Below, in pieces: positions 1 to 5,993 of a stretch of 12,793 bases of DNA (the stretch's first letter is position 1; the number at the start of each line of letters is the position of its first letter). The DNA comes from Planctomycetaceae bacterium (lineage in GTDB: Bacteria; Planctomycetota; Planctomycetia; Planctomycetales; Planctomycetaceae): contig CANHVD010000097.1 of the NCBI GenBank assembly GCA_947463775.1, forward strand, positions 1 to 12,793, in the 5' to 3' direction. The position numbers and the translations under genes are program-made. Below the pieces are notes generated by a model. It saw nothing but the letters and a program-made list of their open reading frames with translations. It searched no databases and was not told where the DNA came from.

Positions 1-343
1 CATGATCGACGACTTCCGAAAACTGCACCTGTTCCACTGATGGCAACAATCCTTCCCCGAGGTACACAAGCAACCCGGAAGCTGGATTCTCGCGTTTCGT
101 GACAGACGCTTTCAGTTTGTCGCTATTACTATCAAGCGCATCGGTAATCGCGCTACCAATCCCGAGGTCGTCTCGGAGTTTCCGGACGTACGTTTCAGTC
201 GACTTTGCGTAGAGCCCGCCGTACCGAACCACAACGATCGGTTGCTCGGCCAGCCGAGGCGTCTCGTCGGCCACGGCCGATCCGGAAAGCATCGCCCAGG
301 AAGGCATTACAATCGTGAGACAGAGAATGCAGCGATTGAACAT
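1..343 (-). CDS. Small secreted protein, unknown function (partial, 3' end outside window)
   Basis: I translated an open frame by hand from an ATG at 343 down to base 1; it runs 114 codons without a stop and leaves the window. It begins with a classical signal peptide: an Arg near the N-terminus, a hydrophobic stretch at residues 5-19, and an A-V-A/D-E cleavage site after residue 25. A strong Shine-Dalgarno (GGAGG, 7 bases upstream) supports this start. The mature part is soluble-looking and mixed in charge, with a repeated VVV/YGGLY start and a possible alpha/beta character. I recognise no family. It is divergently transcribed from the Fae-family gene and shares its 396-base upstream region, so common regulation is possible but unproven. 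I am confident that it is a gene and that it is exported; the function is unknown. Confidence 0.7.
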   Translation of the reverse strand, partial: MFNRCILCLTIVMPSWAMLSGSAVADETPRLAEQPIVVVRYGGLYAKSTETYVRKLRDDLGIGSAITDALDSNSDKLKASVTKRENPASGLLVYLGEGLLPSVEQVQFSEVVDH

Positions 344-350
344 GTTCTGG

Positions 351-355
351 CCTCC
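351..355 (-). promoter_or_regulatory. Ribosome binding site deciding the start of the secreted protein
   Basis: The minus strand reads GGAGG here, 7 bases before the ATG at 343. It is the main support for placing the start of the left-edge gene. Confidence 0.6.
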
Positions 356-472
356 GTGCCAGGGGACGCGACGTTAGTTATGCGAGGCGGTTTTCCTGGC
401 GAAACAGTGTGAGACGTTTGATGAGTGCCCGCACGAGATAACACCTGCAGTCGTTAGCCCCCATAGCTGACT

Positions 473-489
473 ATTAACGTTACGTTAAT
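473..489. promoter_or_regulatory. 17-base perfect palindrome, possible operator
   Basis: ATTAACGT-T-ACGTTAAT has 8-base arms around one central base and is perfectly symmetric. The size and symmetry fit the binding site of a dimeric helix-turn-helix repressor such as a TetR or GntR type. It lies 130 bases before the secreted-protein start and 251 before the fae start. No regulator gene is visible in the window, so the protein is unknown. Confidence 0.4.
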
Positions 490-633
490 CTGCGATGAGT
501 TCTCTGGCGACTGATGGACGATTGGTTGTCGTTGGCGTAAACACGCACCCGATCCCGTCGTCCAGACCGGTGTTGTAGGCAATTCCCCCCTGCTAAAACA
601 TAGCAACGGCTTGTCAGAACTGCGATTTCGCTG

Positions 634-645
634 AACACCGGTGTT
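634..645. promoter_or_regulatory. 12-base perfect palindrome AACACCGGTGTT near the putative fae promoter
   Basis: This is a perfect 12-base palindrome. Nine of its bases (ACCGGTGTT) recur at 566-574, 71 bases upstream. It overlaps the position where a -35 element would lie for the TACAAT hexamer at 664-669. Such an arrangement is typical of an operator, but this is inference from position only. Confidence 0.4.
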
Positions 646-669
646 AAATTCATAGTTGACGGTTACAAT
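640..669 (+). promoter_or_regulatory. Possible promoter of the fae-family gene
   Basis: TACAAT at 664-669 matches the sigma-70 type -10 consensus at five of six positions. The matching -35 window around 640-646 is poor (GTGTTA) and coincides with the AACACCGGTGTT palindrome, which would suit an activator-dependent or repressed promoter. TTGACG at 656-661 looks like a -35 box but has no good -10 at the right distance. The transcript would start near 676, giving a leader of about 64 bases. Confidence 0.3.
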
Positions 670-670
670 T

Positions 671-697
671 CCCCGCCCTCGTTTTCGGGGCATTTTT
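671..697 (+). terminator. Terminator-like hairpin and T-tract in the fae leader
   Basis: CCCCG at 671-675 can pair with CGGGG at 686-690. A tighter alternative is CCTCG-TTTT-CGGGG at 677-690, with one G-T pair. Either is followed by a T-run at 693-697. No plus-strand gene precedes it in the window. It could be a weak attenuator in the fae leader or chance; a 5-bp stem is too short for a firm call. Confidence 0.25.
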
Positions 698-739
698 GTT
701 TGCTTTTTATTCAGGTCAATCAAGTAGGATCATCAGGAA

Positions 740-1285
740 ATGTCTCAGAGGATCGTAATGCGTACCGGGGAAGCTCTGGTTGAAGACGAAGCAGGCTGGT
801 CAGCGGCCGAGCCAGAAGTTGTCATCGGTGAGCTGGATGGACCCGTTGGAAATGCCATCGCAAACCTGATGGGCGATCAGAGCAAGGGACACTCCAAGGT
901 TTTTGCAATTCTGAATTGCGATGTGCAGATTCGTCCAGTCACTGTGATGGTCAGCAAGGTCACAGTGAACAATGAAAAGTACACCAACATCCTGATGGGA
1001 ACTGTCCAGGCCGCGATCGCCAACGGAGTTCTGGATTCCGTCCGCAACGGAGACATCCCCAAGGAGAAGGCCAACGATCTCGGAATCATCGTGTCCGTTT
1101 GGCTGGATCCGTCTGTGGTGACAGAAGAGGTCGACTTCAACATTCTCTTCAAAACTCACCGCGCGGCGATTACCAAAGCCATCGGCAAAGCCATGCGCAA
1201 CGAACCTTCGATCGACTGGTTGCTGGAGAATCAGGATAAGGTGACGCACTGCTTCCATCAGATGGCTGTCGACGGACAGATCTGA
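740..1285 (+). CDS. Formaldehyde-activating enzyme (Fae) family protein, divergent
   Basis: At 181 residues this is close to the usual Fae length of about 170. Family marks are GEALV (10-14), VVIGELDGPVG, KGHSKVFAILN, KVTVNN, VQAAIANGVLDSV, IPKEKANDLGIIVSV and a C-terminal THCF that corresponds to THPF. Fae condenses formaldehyde with tetrahydromethanopterin in the cytoplasm, and H4MPT-linked C1 genes are known in planctomycetes. In the conserved VAHIDLVIG segment, the histidine proposed as catalytic aligns with Glu24 here, next to a two-residue insertion. Activity as a true Fae is therefore doubtful, and a divergent paralogue with another role is possible. The start at 740 matches the family N-terminus. 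ATG 758 has a better Shine-Dalgarno (GAGGA, 5 bases before) and is an alternative. The gene appears monocistronic, with a terminator at 1407. Confidence 0.85.
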   Translation: MSQRIVMRTGEALVEDEAGWSAAEPEVVIGELDGPVGNAIANLMGDQSKGHSKVFAILNCDVQIRPVTVMVSKVTVNNEKYTNILMGTVQAAIANGVLDSVRNGDIPKEKANDLGIIVSVWLDPSVVTEEVDFNILFKTHRAAITKAIGKAMRNEPSIDWLLENQDKVTHCFHQMAVDGQI

Positions 1286-1338
1286 CAGGGGCTTGCGCCG
1301 TTTAATATGTCGCTCCGCCTCCTGCTGAGTTGGCTTCA

Positions 1339-1386
1339 GCCGACTTACTGCGAAGCGTTTCAGGAATACCGCTGACTGAAGTCGGC
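1339..1386. repeat. Inverted repeat in the fae downstream region
   Basis: GCCGACTT at 1339-1346 is perfectly complementary to AAGTCGGC at 1379-1386, with a 32-base loop. It sits in the 246-base gap 1286-1531, where I see no gene. It could be a structured 3' untranslated element or part of a dispersed repeat. Confidence 0.35.
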
Positions 1387-1406
1387 GCTCACACGAAACA
1401 CCAATG

Positions 1407-1442
1407 CCCGCCGTCTGACTGCAAAGTTGGCCGGCGGGTTTT
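1407..1442 (+). terminator. Intrinsic terminator downstream of the fae-family gene
   Basis: The left arm at 1407-1420 and right arm at 1425-1438 form a 14-pair stem with one mismatch and two G-T pairs. It is closed by a GCAA tetraloop and followed directly by TTTT and a T-rich stretch. The stem base is seven G-C pairs (CCCGCCG/CGGCGGG). It ends the fae transcript and isolates the next gene, which starts 90 bases later. Confidence 0.75.
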
Positions 1443-1531
1443 GCATTTGAGGAAAATCCGTTACAAAGAACCTCGCTGTTGCCCGCCTGCGCTTAAATCC
1501 TCCCCGTACTTCCTGAACAGGAATCTTCTCC

Positions 1532-2461
1532 ATGCTTCGCCGAATTCTGCTGACCGCTGGAATCCTGATCCTTCTTGCTGCTCGCGTTTCTTCACCTCAA
1601 GCCAGTGCTGAAGACAAGGTCGCATTGAAGACTGAAGGCAAGACGCTGGAGATCACGATCAATGATCATCCGTTTGCAACATATAACTTTGGAGAAGACC
1701 TGCCCAAGCCGTTTATGCTGCCTGTGCGATCTCCGTCCGGTGTTGTGATCAATCGTGCGCTGGGAGACGCATCCGACGCGGATCATCCTCATCACAAAGG
1801 CATGTGGAACGCCATTGATGAAGTGAATGAAGTGAAGTTCTGGGCTGAAAAAGGCCTGATTCATAACGTTTCCGTCAAACCCTTAGCCAGCGGAACTACG
1901 GCATCGTTCGAAACCGTGAATGAATGGCGTCATCCGGAGACCGGGATTCCTCAGTTGACCGAAACCGCGATCATCACAATCCACCCGAATCGTCTGGTGG
2001 TGTACGACATGCATCTGGCGGCTTCGCACGTGGATGTCACCTTCGAAGACACCAAGGAAGGCCTGTTTGGATTTCGAGTCGCCCCGTCGATGAAAGAAAA
2101 GAACGGTGGTCATGTCGTGGCTTGCGACGGGACCGAAACGACGAAGGAATGCTGGGGCAAGACGTACAACTGGATTGACTACTATGGCGACGTTGACGGC
2201 AAGACTGTGGGAGTTGCCATTATGGATCATCCAAAGAACTTCCGACCTTCGCGTTATCACGTCCGCGACTACGGTCTGTTTTCAATCAGCCCATTCGGCG
2301 AAAACGCCTACACCAACGGAGCAAGCCCTGCCGCGCCACATCATCTGAAGAAGGGCGAGACTCTGCGACTGCGTTACGCGATGTTCTTCCATGACGGCGA
2401 CACGAAGACAGCTAACGTGGCAGGTGCCTGGGACTTGTTTCTGAAGTCTGCAGGGGAGTAG
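1532..2461 (+). CDS. Secreted DUF6807 ('methane oxygenase PmoA', PF14100) family protein
   Basis: This is a 309-residue protein with a signal peptide (LRRILLTAGILILLAARV, predicted cleavage after ASA at residue 26), so it is exported. Motifs I associate with the DUF6807/PF14100 family are SPSG (67-70), DHPHHKGMW (84-92), the GLFGFRVAPS segment around 177-186, and RYHVRDYGLFSISPFG (241-256). The family is common in planctomycetes and related secreted-protein-rich phyla. The Pfam name 'PmoA' is unrelated to particulate methane monooxygenase. The His-rich DHPHHKG motif suggests metal or carbohydrate binding, but I know of no settled biochemical role. AGGAA 8 bases upstream supports the ATG at 1532. 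It has its own transcription unit after the terminator at 1407 and converges on the flagellar cluster with only 36 bases between the stop codons. Confidence 0.85.
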   Translation: MLRRILLTAGILILLAARVSSPQASAEDKVALKTEGKTLEITINDHPFATYNFGEDLPKPFMLPVRSPSGVVINRALGDASDADHPHHKGMWNAIDEVNEVKFWAEKGLIHNVSVKPLASGTTASFETVNEWRHPETGIPQLTETAIITIHPNRLVVYDMHLAASHVDVTFEDTKEGLFGFRVAPSMKEKNGGHVVACDGTETTKECWGKTYNWIDYYGDVDGKTVGVAIMDHPKNFRPSRYHVRDYGLFSISPFGENAYTNGASPAAPHHLKKGETLRLRYAMFFHDGDTKTANVAGAWDLFLKSAGE

Positions 2462-2497
2462 GGATTTGCGTTTTTTGCTTTTCGGTGCGATGTGGAA

Positions 2498-3286
2498 TTA
2501 GTGCGCTGCCGTTCGAATGAAGATTGTTGTCAGGGGACGAGGACTTGTGGATCGAGTCCAGATCCTACCGCAGGAGCTTAACAGAATCGGCTTACTCGAG
2601 TTGGCTTTGAGTGACTTCTGCAGCGATCGCTCAAGGTCGAAGGCTGTATCGGTGGCATGAGCCAGTGCGTCAGAATCCGGCGTGGATGCCCAGACAACAA
2701 TTTCAAGTTCTGCTGGTTGCTCGTGAGTGAGGCCCGTGGCCTCCAGGCATGTTTTAAGAATTCGTTGGATGGCAGATCGAACGGCATTGTCTGATTGCTG
2801 CGATTGCGAATGAAGATCCAGCGCGAGCTGACCATCGAACTCAACCGATCGCGAAATGTTGCAGAACCTTTCCAGTTCGGTCATCAGATGTGAAAACACC
2901 GGTCCGTTCACATCTACGGGGGAAAGCTTGTCAGTAGTGAATTGCCCTGACTCTTCCTCTTCCGATACTGTCAGGGTTGCTCCCCGAAGCAGCTTCTGGC
3001 GGGAAACAATCCCGCTGATTTCCGACTTACCAGCAAGCTTCTCGGTCGCGGCATCAGCTTCGTGACGAAAGCTGGCTGCGATCACTGCGAAGTCTTCCCG
3101 ACCATGATCACGCAACGCTCCGCTAAAGGCGGCTGTCACTTCAAAAAGTTCTGCCCCTGACTGGTCACGAGAGACACTGATCAGCACGACAAGCGTTGTG
3201 AAGACGCACAGTAACATGCCTGCAAGATTTATTGTTGATGCATGAAACGGCGATCGATGCGACGCGGGAGTCAGTTGACGAATCAT
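2498..3286 (-). CDS. MotB-like flagellar stator protein lacking the membrane Asp
   Basis: This is a 262-residue protein with a short cytoplasmic tail, one membrane helix (about 19-38), a linker, and a weak C-terminal OmpA/MotB-like region (about 125-262; the DLERSLQKSLKA and TTIFIRT segments match the family's LSxxRAxxV and NRRVxI parts). After the helix, SVSRDQSGAELFEVTAAF resembles the MotB segment following its helix. MotB anchors MotA to peptidoglycan and carries an essential Asp (Asp32 in E. coli) at the start of the helix. Aligning ADLMTLLLCFF with INLAGMLLCVF puts Asn20 at that place (codon AAT, 3227-3229), with no other acidic residue in the helix. The ATG overlaps the upstream stop as ATGA, so it is translationally coupled. 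It is the last gene of the operon. The MotB assignment rests on position and a remote match, and is moderately sure. Confidence 0.5.
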   Translation of the reverse strand: MIRQLTPASHRSPFHASTINLAGMLLCVFTTLVVLISVSRDQSGAELFEVTAAFSGALRDHGREDFAVIAASFRHEADAATEKLAGKSEISGIVSRQKLLRGATLTVSEEEESGQFTTDKLSPVDVNGPVFSHLMTELERFCNISRSVEFDGQLALDLHSQSQQSDNAVRSAIQRILKTCLEATGLTHEQPAELEIVVWASTPDSDALAHATDTAFDLERSLQKSLKANSSKPILLSSCGRIWTRSTSPRPLTTIFIRTAAH

Positions 3287-3912
3287 GGTTGCGACTCCTG
3301 TCTGGCAATCATCTGCTTCGTTCGCAGGATGTGAATCTGAAGCTTATCCAGCGGCATACTGTCGACCAGACTGACGGCCATCTCACTGATGTCCACGATC
3401 TGTCCCGGCTCTGCACTTTTGCGGAGCGTGTCGAACCACTGCATCGCGATTCTCTTGTTTCCCGGATTGACGCGTAGAGTCATCTGGAACTGCAGAGTCG
3501 ATGCACGGCGTGACAGCACTTCGAGCAGTTCAACAGGAATCTGCGGTTCTGAGTGATCAAAAGTGTTCGTCGGCTCAATATCCATCTCGATAGTCACTCG
3601 CTCCAGCGGTGCCACCTCTTCTGGACTATTCAGACGTCGCAGGCCCGCTTCCGTCGTCGCGAGAACGCTCAACCGGCTGGACGCGTTCTTCCGGGGACTG
3701 ACATCCAGAAGAATGTCCTGCCTTAGATCTTCGGGCGCCGGGACCTTAGCAACTAACGTCCGTTCGATTGCTCGTTGTTCAGAATGTGCCGCCGACTTCG
3801 ACGCGACTGAAACGGCCAGAAACATGATCCCGATCAGCAACCCCGGCAACGCAGTGCGGAAAGCGTTGGTATAGTTCGCAGTCTGCAAAGATTTTCCCGT
3901 CTGGATGGCCAT
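3283..3912 (-). CDS. Single-span membrane protein between motA and the motB-like gene, unknown
   Basis: This is a 209-residue protein with a polar N-terminus, one hydrophobic helix (about 20-38, ALPGLLIGIMFLAVSVAS), a charged stretch after it, and a likely periplasmic domain ending in beta-like strands (LQFQMTLRV, LQIHIL). I recognise no family. The layout (N-in, single span, periplasmic domain) is that of MotB, ExbD and TolR, but the helix has no acidic residue. Its place between motA (39 bases upstream) and the motB-like gene (ATGA overlap) argues for a stator component or stator accessory. I chose the ATG at 3912, which has AGGGAG 10 bases upstream. TTG codons at 3939 and 3936 could extend it by nine residues. 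It is a real gene judging from coupling and composition; its function is inferred from context only. Confidence 0.6.
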   Translation of the reverse strand: MAIQTGKSLQTANYTNAFRTALPGLLIGIMFLAVSVASKSAAHSEQRAIERTLVAKVPAPEDLRQDILLDVSPRKNASSRLSVLATTEAGLRRLNSPEEVAPLERVTIEMDIEPTNTFDHSEPQIPVELLEVLSRRASTLQFQMTLRVNPGNKRIAMQWFDTLRKSAEPGQIVDISEMAVSLVDSMPLDKLQIHILRTKQMIARQESQP

Positions 3913-3951
3913 GCCCTGAAGACTCCCTGAAACCAACAATAGCGATGCGCA

Positions 3952-4734
3952 TTAAGCCGCGCGATTCTTTTCGTCTGGTTTTGTGGTGCGTTCGCGAGGT
4001 GGAACCCAAGCACGCAGCCTTTCCTCAACGATGTTCGGCGAATTCTCCTCAATCAACGCCACGAATCCGTCTGTCATCACCTGGCGGATCAGCACCTCTT
4101 CGGCATGTCGTGCTTCCAGTTTTCCGGCAAGAGGAACACACAGCAGATTGGAGAACAATGCTCCGTAGAGCGTGGTCAGCAAGGCCAGTGCTAATCCCGA
4201 GCCCAGCGTTCGCGGGTCGTCGAAGCTACGCAGCATCTGCACGAGCCCGATCAGAGTACCGGTCATTCCCCAGGCTGGTGCTGCAGAAGCCATCACTTCG
4301 AACAGTCGACGTCCCTGCAGGTGGCGATGTTCAATAGCAATAAGTTCACGCTGTAAGGCCTCACGGACAAATGTGGCATCGCTTTCATTAGACGCCATCT
4401 CCAGCCCCAATTTCATAAACGAATCGGATTCTTTTGCGGCTTCCTTCTCCAGTGCTCCGGTCCCCTCTCGCCTTACCTGAGTTGCAATCGCGCGAAAACG
4501 ACTGACGACTTCCGAAGCTTCCGGGAGACTTGTCACAAAGCAGGTCCGTGCCACAGCGAAGGCCGTTCGCACTCGCTTCGCAGGAAAATGAATCAGCACG
4601 GCCGAGAGTGTTCCTCCGATCGTGATGAATAACGAAGGCAGGTGCAGCCATGCAGGATTATCACCGGCCGAGAGCATCGCGGCAACAATCATTGCCAGTC
4701 CGGTGACAAGTCCCAAAAATGTGGCTATGTCCAT
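3952..4734 (-). CDS. motA: Flagellar motor stator protein MotA
   Basis: At 260 residues this fits MotA/TolQ/ExbB family length. It starts MDIATFLGLVTG, as in many MotA proteins, then SLFITIGGTLSAVLIHFP (helix 2). A cytoplasmic domain follows with the charged pair at Arg88 and Glu96, the counterparts of E. coli Arg90 and Glu98 that face FliG. Then come APAWGMTGTLIGLVQML (helix 3, Pro153 equivalent to Pro173) and LALALLTTLYGALFSNLLCVPLAGK (helix 4, Pro201 equivalent to Pro222). MotA forms the ring of the ion-driven stator around MotB. All key residues I can check are kept. The ATG at 4734 matches the family start; a TTG at 4767 would add 11 residues and I reject it. No good Shine-Dalgarno is visible. 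A 197-base gap with an inverted repeat separates it from flhB. Confidence 0.93.
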   Translation of the reverse strand: MDIATFLGLVTGLAMIVAAMLSAGDNPAWLHLPSLFITIGGTLSAVLIHFPAKRVRTAFAVARTCFVTSLPEASEVVSRFRAIATQVRREGTGALEKEAAKESDSFMKLGLEMASNESDATFVREALQRELIAIEHRHLQGRRLFEVMASAAPAWGMTGTLIGLVQMLRSFDDPRTLGSGLALALLTTLYGALFSNLLCVPLAGKLEARHAEEVLIRQVMTDGFVALIEENSPNIVEERLRAWVPPRERTTKPDEKNRAA

Positions 4735-4844
4735 AGGAGTTCTCACGCTGCGAGAAGTTCTCTGCAAGAAGTCGGAAACGAGTTTGCCTTCTGCTCTGTT
4801 GAAAACAAACCAGATTGGCGATTCATCAAATTGTTACGCACAAC

Positions 4845-4908
4845 CCGAAACGTCAGTGAGGGACTGCGGTTCCCGTCTTCAGCGAGAGATCCCTCGCAGA
4901 CGCTTCGG
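4845..4908. repeat. Imperfect inverted repeat between flhB and motA
   Basis: The arms at 4845-4863 and 4890-4908 (19 bases each) are complementary at 16 of 19 positions, around a 26-base loop. A smaller hairpin, GCGAG/CTCGC (4882-4886 with 4892-4896), lies inside. The arm reads CCGAAACGTCAGTGAGGGA. I recall very similar CCGAAGCGTCAGCGAGGGA-type sequences as dispersed intergenic repeats in planctomycete genomes, often mis-called as small proteins containing R-x-VSEG. There is no T-run after it on either strand, so it is not a classical terminator. It occupies most of the only long gap within the operon. Confidence 0.6.
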
Positions 4909-4931
4909 ATTGTAATTGAATTAACACACGG

Positions 4932-5993
4932 TCATGCGGCCTGTTTCGTTTTGTAGATCTGAGCCAGGATCTCCGCGATGGCACGGAAGAAGTCGAAAGG
5001 AATCTCCTGACCGACATCGACCGATTTGAACAATGCACGAGCCAGAGGTTTTCGCTCCAGCACAGGAATGTTGTTTTCTTTCGCAATACGGACAATATTC
5101 TTCGCGAAGACTCCCGCACCTTTGGCAACTATACGAGGAGCCTTCATCTGACCGGGCTCGTACTGAATCGCGATCGCAAGGTGCGTCGGATTTGTCAGAA
5201 TCACAGTGGCTTTCGGAACATCTCGCACTGACTGACGCCGGCGAGCTTCTCTCTGCTTCTTTCGGATCGCGGCCTTGAGATGCGGGTCGCCGGAGTCATC
5301 CTTCTGTTCCTGTTTGATTTCTTCACGGGACATCATCAGCTTTTGTTCGTTGCGAAACCATTTCACCAGGTAGTCGATCAACGCCAGCCCCAGAGAAACC
5401 CCCGCCATGGCAATGCAGATGTAAAGGCCCAGCCTCCATGCGGATGCAGTAAGCGACGCAACCGACGCGTGATTCTGAACGGAAAACTCCGCACGTTTGA
5501 TCCAGATGCAGATGACAGAAACGCAAAGGAGGAGAGTGACTTTTGCCACGTTCATCAGGCCGGCAATGCCGGATTCCATAGAGACGATTTTTGAGAAGCC
5601 GTTCTCCGGCAGCAACCGCTCCCACTTGATCTCCAGGGCCTGAAACGAAAAATGAAAGCCGACCTGAGCGAAACCGAATGCAACACCAATCACCATGACC
5701 CCGGGAACAAGTAAGCCACAGATCGCCACCAGTTCACTCGTCATCCAATGAGCACTCTCAGAGACGTGATGCACGCCCCAGGCTTCGGACGGAACTTCAG
5801 CAAACCAGCGACGAAATCCTTCCATAAGTCGCACCGCGATCGTGGAACCTGACCACAGCAGTACGAGGCAACCCGCCAGCAACGCAATGGATGCCGTCAG
5901 GTCAGGACTGAAAACAACCTGACCCTCTTCACGTGCATCTTCGCGACGCTTTGGTGTTGGGGCTTCTGTCCCTGTATTCTCCGGACCTGCCAT
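4932..5993 (-). CDS. flhB: Flagellar export switch protein FlhB
   Basis: At 353 residues this is near the usual 350-380. The N-terminus (TEAPTPKRREDAREEGQV) is the family signature. Four membrane segments lie at about 33-55, 86-115, 143-166 and 186-210. The conserved linker GDPHLKAAIRKKQREARRR (235-253) precedes the autocleavage motif NPTH at 268-271, almost the same numbering as in Salmonella. The C-terminal domain reads HLAIAIQYEPGQMKAPRIVAKG and ERKPLARALF. FlhB cleaves itself at Asn-Pro and switches the exporter from rod/hook to filament substrates. Cleavage should be intact. The ATG abuts the fliR stop directly (TAA-ATG), and its AGGAGG lies inside fliR, so it is translationally coupled. 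flhA does not follow, unlike in Bacillus. Confidence 0.97.
   Translation of the reverse strand: MAGPENTGTEAPTPKRREDAREEGQVVFSPDLTASIALLAGCLVLLWSGSTIAVRLMEGFRRWFAEVPSEAWGVHHVSESAHWMTSELVAICGLLVPGVMVIGVAFGFAQVGFHFSFQALEIKWERLLPENGFSKIVSMESGIAGLMNVAKVTLLLCVSVICIWIKRAEFSVQNHASVASLTASAWRLGLYICIAMAGVSLGLALIDYLVKWFRNEQKLMMSREEIKQEQKDDSGDPHLKAAIRKKQREARRRQSVRDVPKATVILTNPTHLAIAIQYEPGQMKAPRIVAKGAGVFAKNIVRIAKENNIPVLERKPLARALFKSVDVGQEIPFDFFRAIAEILAQIYKTKQAA

Larger units (their letters stand above)
344..739. promoter_or_regulatory. Divergent intergenic region rich in palindromes
   Basis: This 396-base stretch lies between two divergent genes and must hold at least two promoters. I see three clean inverted repeats: ATTAACGT-T-ACGTTAAT at 473-489, TGCTA-AAACA-TAGCA at 591-605, and AACACCGGTGTT at 634-645. 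The 9-mer ACCGGTGTT of the third also occurs at 566-574. A minus-strand open frame covers 454-723, but its product is low in hydrophobic core, resembles no family I know and lies across these sites. I treat it as chance. No RNA gene was recognised. Confidence 0.5.

Noticed and set aside
454..723. 89-residue minus-strand open frame
   Set aside because: It lies across the palindromes and promoter region, has no family resemblance and poor protein-like composition, and lacks a convincing start context.
800..1258. 152-residue minus-strand open frame opposite the fae-like gene
   Set aside because: It is a shadow of a recognised family gene; no ribosome site or known domain.
740..2461. Methane or methanol oxidation locus (Fae next to a 'PmoA' protein)
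   Set aside because: The 'PmoA' label of PF14100 is not particulate methane monooxygenase: this protein is soluble and secreted, with no membrane helices of that enzyme. A terminator separates the two genes, and no other C1 gene is present.
4735..4931. Intrinsic terminator between flhB and motA
   Set aside because: The inverted repeat has a 26-base loop, mismatches and no T-run after it on the minus strand.
4642..4956. Small plus-strand protein spanning the flhB-motA gap
   Set aside because: Its RNVSEGLRFP stretch is the translation of the inverted repeat at 4845-4908, a typical mis-call; the rest is antisense to flhB and motA.
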